Positions 11,301 to 22,915 of a stretch of 64,000 nt of DNA are shown here, in pieces. The position numbers and the translations under genes were made by a program. The notes beneath the pieces were generated by a model. That model was not told where the DNA came from. It was given only the letters and a program-made list of their open reading frames with translations, and did no database searches. The stretch lies in the NCBI GenBank assembly GCA_020086605.1, contig JACBWW010000016.1:23366568-23430567 (forward strand), given 5' to 3'. Every line of letters starts with the position of its first letter. The first letter of the stretch is position 1. The DNA is from Lanius collurio (lineage: Eukaryota; Chordata; Aves; Passeriformes; Laniidae).

Positions 11301-11849
11301 GCGAGTGAACAGCCATTCATTTACAGAGTATCTGTGTGTTCTGTACAATTCAAATGCTGCCTATTCAGCCAGTCAGATATCTTTGTTCTATATCCAAGTA
11401 GGCATTTATTCATCACTACATCGCCCTGCCATTCAAAGGCTCAGATGTTTAAAGATATATATAGGCAATATTTGGCTGGCACTGGCATCCCTGAATGGCT
11501 TGGACAGCCAAGTCCCATCGGACGTCTAAGTCCTCTTGTTAAAGGCAAACAGAAACCCAGGCTCTCGGGGCTGACTTTCAGGCACCTACATCACTTGGAC
11601 TGTATCTCTTAGATGTTTAAAGGATCTGTAATAAGCACATGTATCATGGACAGATGGATGCGTATCATGAAATGGGCATATCCAGTGACTTGTCCTGCAT
11701 CCTGAAATTCACTGGTATAAAACCAGAATACTTACTTAATCCTCACACAGTGGCTGACTGAGAAGCCATAGCTGGTGTGCTACAGTTGATGCTTATTAAA
11801 CACTAATTATTTCATCTTACTTGGTGCTTACCTATCTGTTTGTATCTTC
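8344..11849. other. Unique non-coding DNA
   Basis: No family or exon is recognised. A 12-T run lies at 9097-9108. Pyrimidine-rich tracts ending in AG (for example 8540-8570) look like splice acceptors but lead into no recognisable exon. The 172-codon open frame at 11094-11612 shares its span with a second plus-strand frame and has no domain. Confidence 0.5.
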
Positions 11850-11975
11850 TCTGTATCTCATCTTCCATTTGGACGTGAGCTCCTTGGGATGGGGAATGTC
11901 CTTTCACTGAGTTTATACAGTCCCAAGTACCACACAGCTCCAAACCTGCACTCAGGCTGAGGGGATGGCACTCAC
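11850..11975 (+). mobile_element. Old amniote SINE/L2-type 3' end (MIR-like)
   Basis: The string GTGAGCTCCTTGGGATGGGG, followed by 'AATGTCCTTTCACTGAGTTTATACAGTCCCAAGTACCACACAG', follows the well-known 3' tail shared by amniote MIR/L2-related elements ('GTAAGCTCCTTGGGGCAGGGACTGTCTT...GTTTGTACAGCGCCTAGCACAATGGGG'). The order of landmarks is kept, with many substitutions. These elements are older than birds and are found in turtles, crocodilians and mammals. I cannot name the subfamily without a search. No TSD or tail is preserved. Confidence 0.5.
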
Positions 11976-14900
11976 TAAGGAAACACTAAGGTGTTGTAGA
12001 AGGGGGACTATTTTTAACACTTCCATATTATGAGTTTACTTGGAGAGTTACTTGGAAGTCAAGTACTTAGGACCAGAATTTTTGATCACTTGGTCTGACC
12101 TCCTATATACCATGGAATGTAGACATTCATCCTTTTATACCCTAGGGGAGGAGAGTGACGTATGTTTGAGTGGAGGTTAACTCCTAGAAAGGCATCCAGC
12201 CTTGTTGGGATGAGATCAAAGGCAAAAAAATGAGATGTTGTCTCTGCAGTAGTTTGTCCCAGTGAGCCACTGTTACCACAGCTGAAAGTGTTGTGCCTGT
12301 TCCAAATTCTGGTGAACTCTTATGGATGTGCTTGTCTCAGCTGGACAGTTGTATCTTAGAGAGGTTGAATAATAAGAGTAACAGCAATGAATAAGCACCT
12401 CATAACTATTTACATGACATTTGCATCCAGTGAGGCAGCGTTCCAAGTGTCACAGGTGTTGATATCAGATTGAGAGTGGCTCAGGCTCTCTTGGCAATAA
12501 TAAAAAAGCTGCCAGTCTTCTTCCTTCACCAACATCTATTGTCAGCTCTAAAAAAAACCACAAGTTTCCTTTGCTTTTACTTTTGTTTCCAAATAAACAA
12601 AGAAGATCCCAACCTTACCCAGTTCTGCAAGTTGTGGGACTCCTCTGCAGGAATACCTGTGTATCCCATAGTGCAACTTCCCATTTTTACTTGGGATTAA
12701 GTTTTCCCTTATTATTTCCTGAGTTTGTTCAGTGCTCCAGAGGAGATCACAGCAGAGCAGGTCCAAGGTCACTCGTTCTTCTAGTCCCTTCTTCTGTCCT
12801 TGAAGGTGGCTTTGCCTGTGGATGGTGCAGGAGCACAGCCACGCACAGCACCACATTCCATCTCCAGCTCACTGTTGTGTGTGTGTGGCTTTTTGGAACC
12901 AGCTCAACATATGTGAAGGAAAGTTTAACCAGAAAAGGAAATACAAGCAAAGTGGTTGCATCCTTTTGCAATCAAGTATTTTCAAGACTGGCCGTCATGT
13001 GCTTAATGAGCAGACTTTTTCCAGTTACCAATGAACAGTTTTATTTTACGTAATTGCAACCAGTTCAGCATGGCAATTAAGATAGAATGTTACCTTTGGG
13101 ATGGGATCAATTAAAGGTTTGAAAATTGAATTTGGGATCGTGATTAGTCTCTTTACATTGCTTTAGTATTCTAAAATATATGATTGTATCATTCAACCCT
13201 TTTCATACATATAGTAAATATAACCTTTCAGGGTTTCTTTTTAAGCAGAAACAGATTTTTAGAGGCCTACTGGTAACTAAAACCATAGCAAAATAGGGGA
13301 AAAGGGCTTCCCCTATTTGATTAGAGGAGATTTTAAACTTATCATACATGAAAATGTTGAATTTAGTATAATTGATTGTCGTATTTCTTCAGAATTGAAA
13401 TCATTATGCCCTGGCCACGTTCCAGGACATCTTTATTTTATTCTCTCTTTTTTTTTTTCTTTCTTTTCCCCCCTAAGTTACAATTCAAACCAGCATGGAA
13501 CACGCTATAGTGTTGTAGTTGGTCATGTAATGTCACCAAAGCTGACTTCAGAATACAGACAAAGGACTTCATGTACCCCAGTGCTCCACCAGTGGAAAAT
13601 TGATAGCAGCACGAGATATGCTATTACAGGCTTTTTGTTCTACCTCCAAATTTGTGCTGACTAAAGTGCTTTTGTGCCTGCATGAGGGGAAAAAATCTGT
13701 CTAGAAGAGGCTGGAAGCTTAAAACAAATGCAGCATGGAGGGCATAGATTCTTAAGCAGGACTGTGTGAATTTAGCTGGAGCTCACTAAATAAAAACCCA
13801 AGTGCTTTATTTTTGTCAATTACTATTTCCTGAAAGGACATGAATCACAGGGAAAATGATCAAGCAGCAAAGAATAACATTCTCTCCAAGACCAAAAAAA
13901 AGTAAAATGAAATAGAAGAATTAAGCAGTGTTTCCTGACTCTTGTCAGTCCAGAGTGGAGTTATTGCCAGGTTTGTACACACCACAATCTATTCAAGCAT
14001 TACTGAGAGATAGGAACCAGAGATGCACTTTGAATGCCAATTAAGTGTGCACTTTCTTCCAAAGCAGCTTGAAAAAGTCAGCGTGACCATGGATATACGC
14101 CCCCTTCCTCCACCCTCCTTCTGAACACAAATAAATCAGCCAAATAGCACCAGCACCGCTGCCCCCACACCCAAACTGGAGAGAAAAGGCCAAAATAAAC
14201 ACTGTTAATCATGAACATTTCACCTCATCTTCTGCTGGCAATATTGGTGGGGTGTCTCAGGGACCAGACAGTGAATAGCAAAAGGCTTTTGCCACTGCGT
14301 GTGTTTCGGGTGACTTTACACACCCCCGGACTGAGGAGTTGCCCTTGGAGAGTCCTGATGGCCATAACCCTTCCTTTACTTACAAACAATGCCTTTTCAG
14401 AATTTGGGGGGATGAAACTGGGGGCCGTTTCTGTTCCCATCTCAAGGCACCACAGGCAGGCAGCCCTGAGGAATTGACCCTCTCTTGCAAGACCAGGTGC
14501 AGGATTGTGAAACCTCTACCTTGCCTGCTCCACTCCACAGAGCATTTTCTCCTCTTCCTGGCCCTCTCTGATGTCACATGCTCATTTTCCTTCCCACTTC
14601 AAATTAAATGTGTTCCCTCTCCATTCATTTCCCTCTAGCCCAGGGCAGAATGCACTCTGTGTCCCTGTGCAGTACACAACCCCAGCTCTGCCTGAACAAG
14701 CAAATCCCTTTTTTCCTCAAACACAAGGCTGGATTCTCCCTCTGACCTGCCAGGGTTTGGCTTTGAATTTTCATGTGAATCTCAAGGTGCAAGGTTAGCT
14801 GGTTCCAGACAAGGTCACTTCCATGCACGGTGGGAATGAGTAACCTCCTATCCATCCACAGCTCTTGCTCCTATTTATCTATAGTTTTATTGAAGAATTC

Positions 14901-17900
14901 TTCTCCTCCACACAGATAAATTGAGCTGACATCCTGAGAGGTAACTAAATAGCAGTTACAAAACAAATGGACCAACAGTCTATTTAGCCAAGTCAGTGTG
15001 ATCAGAATATATCCTTCAAAATAAAACACCAGTGGATGGGGTATGGGAGTCCTCCAGATGGCCAAGTGGATAGCTTTCTAGGGTCAGCATGAATATTTAA
15101 ACAGCATTTTCTACAGTGCAAGCATTAAAGGCACAAAGTTGGAGTTGCTCGTGGTATCCATGGAACCCAGATTGTGAGCAAGGATACCTATTTACCAGGG
15201 AAAAAGGCAAAACAGACAGGCTTTTTGATTACTGAACTACATATGAAATACATGTATTTATTTATGTGTTTTAATGGTGCAGGTTTTTCAGAGATGGGGT
15301 TTCTTCATGCTGGCTTTGTGCTGGCTGACAACAGCACCAGAGACTCACCATGTTTGGAATCAGTGCTGGGGAGACATCAGTGGTAGCAAAGTGTTAAAAT
15401 CAGATTACAGATGGTTACAGTGGTTTCAAGGAATGGCAGTTCCTTCCCGAGGAGGCTGGGCCAGGCTGTGTTGAAGCTGTTGCAGACTCCTCAGTTGAAT
15501 TTAGCTGACCCTGCTTAGTAGAGACACACAGGACCCAGGGGCATTCCCCAGGGTGTTTCATACCATGCCCAGTGCTCCCTCTTTCCCTAGAAAGATGCAC
15601 GTGCAGGGGTGACAATGAAGTTGGGAGCCCATATTTATCCCCTGGACTTTTTACCCAGGTCATTCCCCTCTGCTTTCCCAAATAAGAAGTGTTTTTCATT
15701 TATGAGCTACATTTCTTTCCTGCCAGGATGCCACTCCTGTATCCCCTGGAATCCCAACCCTGTGCCCTCAGTCTCAACAACCTTTTCACCAGCAAGCACC
15801 AAAGAATCTCCTTCTGAAAAAAATTCCTGCTACCATTAATCCCTTTCTTGAAAGAAAAATACAAAGAGAGATGAGCAAATGGTCTTATGAATCAAATAAA
15901 CCACCCCTCCAACCCCCACCCCCCCTCCATCCTAAAATTCTACTGCCACAGCTTAAAGCCTCTGGGATGGAATCAGCCAAGGGCTCACAAACTCTTCCTA
16001 ACAAGGCCAGGAAAAGCCACTAGTAAAGCAAACCTGCTCTCCATGGCCTTAAATCCCCTGTGCATGGATCCTCATCTCCAATGGAGGTTAGCAAAGTGAG
16101 AAAAGACTGAAATCCATTTTCCAGCTCTGTGCAAGGTCTAAATTCAAGAAGAATTATTAGATAAATACACAGCATCGTTCTAAAGGCCTTCAAAACAGGT
16201 CTGGGTTTGTTCGTGTTAAACTATATTTTGTAATGGGATCATGCCCATGTCTCAGCCAAAGGCTTTGAGATGTTCCCAGTCAAGGTCAGAATTTTAGAAG
16301 TATTAGCTAAAATCAGCAAGTCCCTGGTTGCTCTGTATCACCTTGTTGATGTTACTCTTGGAGCTAAACATTTTGAACAGTGATTTCAACTTTCTTAAAA
16401 AGTAGGTGACTAGACTGAGATAAAGGGAGATGCAAGCCAGGTTTTCTCAGCACATAGCACCATTTACAAAAATAAAAGTTTAGTTTATTATCTATCAATG
16501 ATCACTACAATCTACATGTTGTTTCTTTGATCTTTCAAATATTGTTTTGCTAAACAGACCTCTTGTGATTTCTTTTCTTTTTTTTTTCCTCCCATCTGTT
16601 TTGCTGAGACTAAGCCCCACAATGAGTACAGTACCCAGAGTGTTTTCTACTGTGAGGTTTAGTCCAGGTCTTAGTACCCAGGGTTACTGCAAGGTAACCA
16701 GGAAAGAAATCTCTTTATTCCTTCCTTGCTTGCTTTCCTACATTCTCTCTCCTCATAATTGTAGCAGAGACATGACAAATACAGTGAATTTAAAGTGATT
16801 TTTAAGCCTGTCTTGGAAAGCTGCTTTTAAAAACATCAAGCCTGGTGTACAAGCACACCTGGTGTGTAGCACATGTACCTGTCCTCTCAGACATTTGGTA
16901 TTTGGTGATACCTCTGTGATACACAGCTGTCTCCTTGCTCCAGGATGCAGTGATGAGGCAGGGGATTGCACAGGTTTATCCTGTGCCAGCTCAGCCCAGG
17001 GCACCAGGGAGGGAGTGGGCACAGACCCCTGCTCAGACACCCCACAATAAGTAGAAGGCTTTCTTCCTCCTCCTGAGACCCTGCTCCTACTTATTTCAAC
17101 TCTGTCTTTTGCCAGCAAGAAAGGAAGCCAGCAGGATTTGCTTTCGAAGCTCCATCCTTTCCCTGATCCCACACTGCCCAGCTGCAGTCCTGGGACATTT
17201 CCTTTGGCTGGGGGCTAGGCAAACAGTTTTCTCCTCAACCAGCAGATATCCCTCTGCTTCCTGAGCCAGCCTTGGGTGCTACTCTGTGATTGGGACCATC
17301 TCTCCCATTCCAGACACCAGTGAGCTACATCTGGGTTAGATTTAAATCTTCCTCTTGGCCAAAATCTTTCCTGACTTAGTTATTTGAAATAACTGTTTCC
17401 ATCCCAGACTCCTGCCCATCTTCCACTTCTGTCTGTGACAGAAAATAAAAACAGAAACAGCACTAAAACACAATCTCTAAAAGTTGTCAGAGGAAGAATT
17501 AACACATTTTAGTCAGTAAATATCATTACTTGTGAGAATTGTGCCTTTGATACCAAATCAGCAGGAGGAAGAGGCTGAGTTCTTCTGCCTGGTGTTCAGC
17601 TGTTGAGTACCTAAGTCAGGTTGTCAGTGGCAAACTTTGCAATCTGTGGCAAAAAAAACAAGCCCATAAAATAAACTAAATTGCATTCAGGATGAACATA
17701 TTCCTCTCCACTGGCTGGCAAGGGATATTACTATGATCATAATCCTTGGGTAGGTGTCTTTTTAAAGTATCTACTCTTAGGTAGGATGACTGAACCCAAG
17801 CCAGAAGCCTTGCAGTGCGTGCTACCAGGCCAGACACAGGCATGAAACAGGCTGGAGTTACCCACTGAAACCTGATTTCCAAACCAGCTATACTGCAGGC

Positions 17901-19839
17901 TTTGTTTTCTCAGGCAGGGTGGTATCACCAGTCACAGATCAATACTGGTGCTAAACAAAGTTGTGTTGAATTTCTGAGGCAGTGCTGTGTCTGGTGTAGT
18001 TTCCTTGCAGCTCTCAACACCGAGGCTGGAAGTGTGGTGGCAAATCTTCTGTTCCAGGCAGGAAAAATGGGGAAGTGATGAAATGAGGGTCAGCCCAAGG
18101 CTCTGGAAAACTGGTGACAGATGATGGTGCACTGTATTAGGCAGGTGCTTGAGGATGAGCAAGAGCAAGCAGGAATGGATCCCAGCAGCAGGGACATTGG
18201 CTTCCCTACAGATTGCAGGAGTACCTGGTTGGAATCTTTATACACCAGAGTCCCTATAAAAATAACATGTGGGAAATGTTTTGGAGTGGCTACTTTTAAA
18301 AAGCTGAAGGGAGCAGTTGCCCTCCTGCAAATCAGGCACCTCCTGACCTACTTCTTAATGGGAGCTGAAATCAAAGACCCTTTATGCTGCTGAAAGTCTG
18401 AATCTGGGAAGCCATTCCAGCAAGGAAGAAGTCCTGAGGCACTTCTTTCTCCTTGTCCCTTATATGTTCTTTCTAGCCTTTGGCTACTCATGGAAAGAAA
18501 TGCCTTTCTACTTAAACATAGTTTGACTAATTAATCTATTCCATCTGTTCCTTCCTCCCAAAATGTAACCATGACACTGAAGTTTCCGAAACAGATTTGG
18601 TTCTCATATTGATAAACAGGTCACAGAAAAACAGGAGTGTGGGGAAAGGGATGAAGGGAAATGTTGGGATTTTAGCTTTTATTTCATCCCGACCAGCTTC
18701 TGATGTTTCATGCAGATGGTGATTTATACAGGTGGGCAGTCAACAAACACACTGAGATTGTTCATGCAACCAGACCAGGAAAGCCCATCAGTGCTGGCAG
18801 AAAAGGCTCTGAAAGTACAGTGTGTTAAAACTGGGGGGGTTGTACAAATTTCAGCAGAATTAAGTCATTCCTTTGGGTTTTTCAGATGATTTTCCTCTTC
18901 AAACAACTAGACAGAATCTGCTTGTCACCCACAGAGACTAGTAAATAGGGGTATAGTTTGATCATTTTCTTAAAACATTGAAAAAAGAGCCAGGTGGGTT
19001 AATTTTTAACATTTCCAAGTGCACCTGAGCTGCTTTGACACTGCCCTGTTCCTGCTGCTGCAGAGCTGAGAGCAGCCCTGTGCCATGTGCAAGTTTGCTT
19101 CTAACAAGTTAGCCCTGCTCGTGGAGATCAAACACCCTTTATCTGAACCGACAGCAGGTAACTGATCAAATATTACTGAGTTTGCCTTTAAATTTTAACC
19201 TGCAAGACTTAACGCTGCATCCTGTCGGATTTTATGTTTTGTGACACAGTGTGCCAGAACCAGGCAGTACAGCACAGCGTAATGCAACGTGACAGCTAAA
19301 TTCAAAGGAAAAGACAGTTCTGCAACAATTAACCACTCTGGATACTTGGAGTGCTTTGGAGTTACATCAGCCACCAAGGGGTCCCCGTAGCAGGCCTGTC
19401 AGCTGCAGGGATGCCCATCTTTTTTGAAGGCTCAAAGCCAGGCTGCTGGTGCTGGTTTCCTGAACTTTGTTGGGTTTGGGATAAAATAACTTTGAATGTT
19501 CTTGGGCTTTTTTTGCTTGTTTTAATGTTCTGATTAATTTCTCTTCTTGGCAATAGGTTGTCCATGTTACTGCTCCGTTGCAAAAGTATAATATTATTAT
19601 TTCCAAACTTGAAGAGAAAATAGTAAAAAATATATTCTCTAGTGAGATGAGAGTGCTCAGTCCAGACTGTATGTAATTTGGATAACCTTGACAACTAACA
19701 CAATAAACAGTGCCATGATTTTAACTGGGGATGAGCTAGAATGTTACAATCTCCCTGCCAAATCTAATACAGGCGCCAAGCCTTCCAGGTGTTTCATTGT
19801 GTTATCACACAGAACTAACATAATTTTTTCTTTCAGTTC
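11976..19839. other. Unique non-coding DNA
   Basis: No family or exon is recognised over about 7.9 kb. Noted: a (TG)6 run at 12876-12887; a 35-base polypyrimidine tract ending in CTAAG near 13441-13478 that imitates a splice acceptor; and a C-rich tract at 15901-15928 (runs of 4, 5 and 7 C) whose complement could form a G-quadruplex. Scattered CpGs survive at 19205-19300. Open frames are short and mutually overlapping on both strands. Confidence 0.5.
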
Positions 19840-20320
19840 TGAAGAGGTGGTCCAAAATGTTTAAACTACAGTAGTTGCAACATGTCAAAGAGGGAATTTA
19901 TTATCTCAGCCCCAATAGGTCTTAATAAGCCTTACACAACTGTTTAGGCATTTATTCTATTAACGGCTGTTCATTCCAGTGGCTTCACCTGAATATTCAT
20001 GATCTTACTATTCCCAGTGCTTCAGTGTAGCAGCTGTTTGAAATCCACAGCAAATGTTCAAGAGAGTTCCACAAATATAAACACCCTCACAGCTGAATGT
20101 TTGGGGCCTGTGCATCGCAGAGGAGAGACATGAAACATTTATGTGGAGTGATTTTTGGAGGACGGCATTTACAAAGCTTAAATAGTCCTCGCACATTTGG
20201 GAGCACTTCAGTGTGATTGGGACATTACCATGGAGGACAAAGAGTCTGGAAGAGCCCACATCCCACAAAGATGTTACGCTCGCCTCTGTGCGATAATTCA
20301 GCGTAACGGAGGATTCCTGC
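19840..20320. promoter_or_regulatory. Candidate conserved non-coding element
   Basis: An unbroken, repeat-free block with a CNE-like texture: ATTA and TTTATT strings, and retained CpGs clustered at 20278-20309 against a CpG-poor background. It contains an 8-bp perfect inverted repeat, GTTACGCT (20273-20280) and AGCGTAAC (20300-20307), around a 19-nt loop. No coding frame spans it. The call rests only on texture, so conservation is unproven. Old, unrecognised repeat sequence is the main alternative. Confidence 0.25.
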
Positions 20321-20792
20321 TAAATTCCAGATTTGGAATCAAACCTAGGCAACTGGAATTGATGGTGGGGTGTTCTGGGTTTTTTTTTTTTCTTGCCTCA
20401 TCAACATAGGATTGAATGAGGATGGAAATGGCACACACAGAAGGGAGGGAACGTGAAAGTAAAAAGAAGCAAAATGTTCAATTAAATTAAACAGAGAAGA
20501 AAACAGGTCATTATAAATGAATCCTAAAAATATTGAAATCACGTCATTTGTGTAGGAACTGAGTGTCTAACTCAGGTCTCTACCTATGTAAACCATTTGT
20601 CTCATATTAAATAGAAAGCAAGTTATGATGGAGTCTAACCAGATAAGACACTTTAATTAGCAGGCACATGGAGGACATAAAGAATTCAAGCTCTCTCAGA
20701 GGAGTGGGGATGGGAAGCAAGTGCTCTACCTGTGGTTCCATCTGTTCTGCCACTGCCCGTGTTGCTGGTGTCTAGAAATTGTCACGGGCTCA
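20321..20792. other. Unique non-coding DNA
   Basis: Contains a 12-T run at 20380-20391 and AT-rich sequence up to the CR1 start. A string at 20347-20359, read on the minus strand, resembles a tRNA B box (GGTTTGATTCC), but nothing around it folds as a tRNA. No gene is recognised. Confidence 0.5.
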
Positions 20793-21010
20793 GGTTTATT
20801 TAGGAAAAAAATTTTCCTTGTGATGATGGTGAGGCCCTGGCACAGACTGCCCAGGGAAGCTGTGGGTGTCCCATCCCTGGAAGTGTCCCAGTCCAGGTTG
20901 GATGGGCTTGGAGCAACCTGGGATAGTGGAAGGTGTCCCTGCCTATGGCAGGGGGTGGAATGGGATGGACTTTAAAATCCCTTCCTACCCAAACCATTCT
21001 GATGATTCTG
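20793..21010 (+). mobile_element. CR1 LINE 3' end, 5'-truncated
   Basis: It starts inside the family's 'TTTAG...TTAGGAAGAAATTCTTCCCTGTGAGG' region (here 'TTATTTAGGAAAAAAATTTTCC'). It continues through 'GTGAGGCCCTGGCACAGACTGCCCAGGGAAGCTGTGG', 'CCATCCCTGGAAGTGTCCCAGTCCAGGTTGGATGGG', 'GGAGCAACCTGGGATAGTGGAAGGTGTCCCTGCC' and 'CCAAACCATTCTGATGATTCTG'. The 3' end points right. The terminal octamer repeat is slightly altered (ATTCTGATGATTCTG). Only non-coding 3' UTR remains, and a minus-strand open frame at 20800-20997 is a shadow of it. Confidence 0.94.
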
Positions 21011-21630
21011 TTATTATTTGTGGTCCCTGCTGAAACTACTGGAAGGATTTAACCCACTTCTCACAGGACAGGTGGAGTCCTGCAGGAAAATGCCTGGAGG
21101 GCATCAAAGGATGTTTTGCTCTGAGAAGATGGGGCAGAGGTGCTGGCAGTGGGATTAGGGTTTGGTACTGTTGCTGTCTGTATGAAGGCCTCAGAGGGGA
21201 AGCAGGAATAGTTGTGCAGTTGAGGGCACTGTCCCAGGACCTGTAATACTGAGATTTCTGCCCCATTTCATAGATTTCCTATTTGTGAGATCTCTGATAC
21301 TGGGGGTGGTTTGCACCACAGAAACTGGCAAGTGGGGCAGAAACAGGAGAGCAGGACTGTCTCCTGCAGTGACTTCAAAACATTCCCTTTCCAGTTCATG
21401 AGGTGGGTCTGCATTTCCTTCCCAGAGACTTCCTTGCTTCTTAAATCGAGATCCACATGTGGACAGGTGCACTTCTGATGGAAGGGGAAGAACAGAAAAA
21501 TAGGAATTGGAAACACAACAGCTGAAAGTGTTCCCCACTCTCTGAATCACTCAAATAGGAAATTTTAGAGTGACTCTGGCTGACCATTTTTCCCGGGACT
21601 TCTTTCAATACATTGACAGATTTTACATGA
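21011..21630. other. Unique non-coding DNA
   Basis: No gene or repeat is recognised. Two overlapping minus-strand open frames (21191-21550 and 21268-21516) in different frames encode unrelated serine/proline-rich peptides without a domain. Confidence 0.5.
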
Positions 21631-21701
21631 CAGCAACATTAAATTGCAGCAACATTAAATAGTTAGCTATAGTTACTGTTAATTAAATAGTTAAACTATA
21701 G
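21631..21701. repeat. AT-rich micro-duplication cluster
   Basis: Two kinds of short direct repeat lie side by side. CAGCAACATTAAAT occurs at 21631-21644 and 21647-21660 (period 16, 14/14 identical). ATTAAATAGTTA occurs at 21654-21665 and 21682-21693 (period 28, 12/12). In addition CTATAGTT (21667-21674) and AACTATAG (21694-21701) form an 8-bp inverted repeat. This is consistent with repeated local slippage in AT-rich DNA. Confidence 0.75.
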
Positions 21702-22824
21702 TGAATTTACAATAAATGTCAGTCTAGAGATTGCAAATATATACCCATATTCCTATGTGTCCTGCATGCAAACCAGTTAAGATCTTCCATAAACTATTGA
21801 AAACAGCCATATTTAGCTTTTGTAGAATTCAGAGAAAAGGAATGGCCTTTCAGAGCCTTTGCCACCACACAGAACTCACAAAAAATAGAGTTCTTGTGTT
21901 TAAAGGAAACCTTACAACAGCCCCGGGATTTTCAGTAATATACTGGGGGAGTCATTGTTCATATACAGACCTGATCTCTGTGAACAGTAACGGTTCCAGG
22001 CTAATAATGAAATAATCCATTTTTAGTAGATGAAAGAAGGGGGATCAGAAAAGTAACTTGATCTGTGGGTAATAATGGTGCCAAAAGCTTATAATGGAAA
22101 ATATCTAAAGAATCCGAGACTCTCTTTGAGAGATATGAATGATTTCTTTTTTCTTGCGAAAAGTGTATGAAGAACTTGAGAAGAAGTGCCTGAGTGAATT
22201 TTATGAGAAAAAGCTCTGTTAGGGGGAGAAAGGGGCAGTGTCGAGTTGCAGCCCAAGCACAGCCCAGCCTTACGTAATAGGAGGCACAGCTGAAAGATGC
22301 TCCGATGCCTACACTTGATGCACTTGCACTTCGACTTTTTTTTTTCCTTCTCCTTGCATTTTCTGCTCTCCCAAACCCAAAGTTTATAAATCAGCAGGAA
22401 AAAGTCCTTGTGTCCAATTTTCCGTCTATTAACGTGCTCCATGATTCATACTCTAATGATCATTCAGCAGCAAGAAAATACAGGGTAAAATCACTAAAAT
22501 CAATGGAACACTTGCTGTTTATTTCAACACAGTCAGGGTTTTGCCATTCCTGCCCAAATACTTTGATTGAGCAGTCAAACTAAATTTCATACAGATACAT
22601 CACCAGCACGCACTGCTTGGCTTAGGTCACTTGTGCAAACAATCCTTACTCAGACAACCAGCACTAATAACATCCCAGAGCCTCTCCACAGAGGAAAGCT
22701 GGCAGAAACCTCTCCTCCACCTGTGGAAGTTTTGGAACTACAGCATTGAATTCTGAAACACAGTCAGGATTTATCCAGAACTGATGCTCTTGTACAATAG
22801 TATTCTTTGAAGTTTTTATAGGTA
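21702..22824. other. Unique non-coding DNA
   Basis: No gene or repeat family is recognised. Short frames at 21731-22015 (plus), 22089-22442 (minus) and 22305-22583 (plus) lack domains and overlap one another. Confidence 0.5.
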
Positions 22825-22915
22825 ATCAACCTACCTATCCCTGTTTTACAGCTGGGGAAGATAAGGCACCAAGGGGCAAATGTTGCCCGTGGTTATGCAG
22901 CAGATCTGTGCTCAC
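22825..22915 (-). mobile_element. MIR/L2-like relic
   Basis: The plus strand reads 'CCTACCTATCCCTGTTTTACAGCTGGGGAAGATAAGGCACC', then 'GTTGCCCGTGGTTATGCAGCAGATC'. This follows the reverse complement of the MIR core ('TATCCCCATTTTACAGATGAGGAAACTGAGGCAC...CTTGCCCAAGGTCACACAGCTAG') in order and spacing. The match is diverged and covers only the core and part of the tRNA-side half. MIR-type CORE-SINEs are ancient in amniotes, so heavy decay is expected. Confidence 0.5.

Noticed and set aside
13441..13664. Strong polypyrimidine tract ending in AG, followed by an open frame, as an exon
   Set aside because: No credible donor site follows, and the peptide has no recognisable homology. Several equally good tracts (8540-8570, 51300-51349) occur elsewhere without exons.
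20335..20370. tRNA B-box lookalike on the minus strand
   Set aside because: The 11-base string is close, but the T-arm stem does not pair and no anticodon arm is present.
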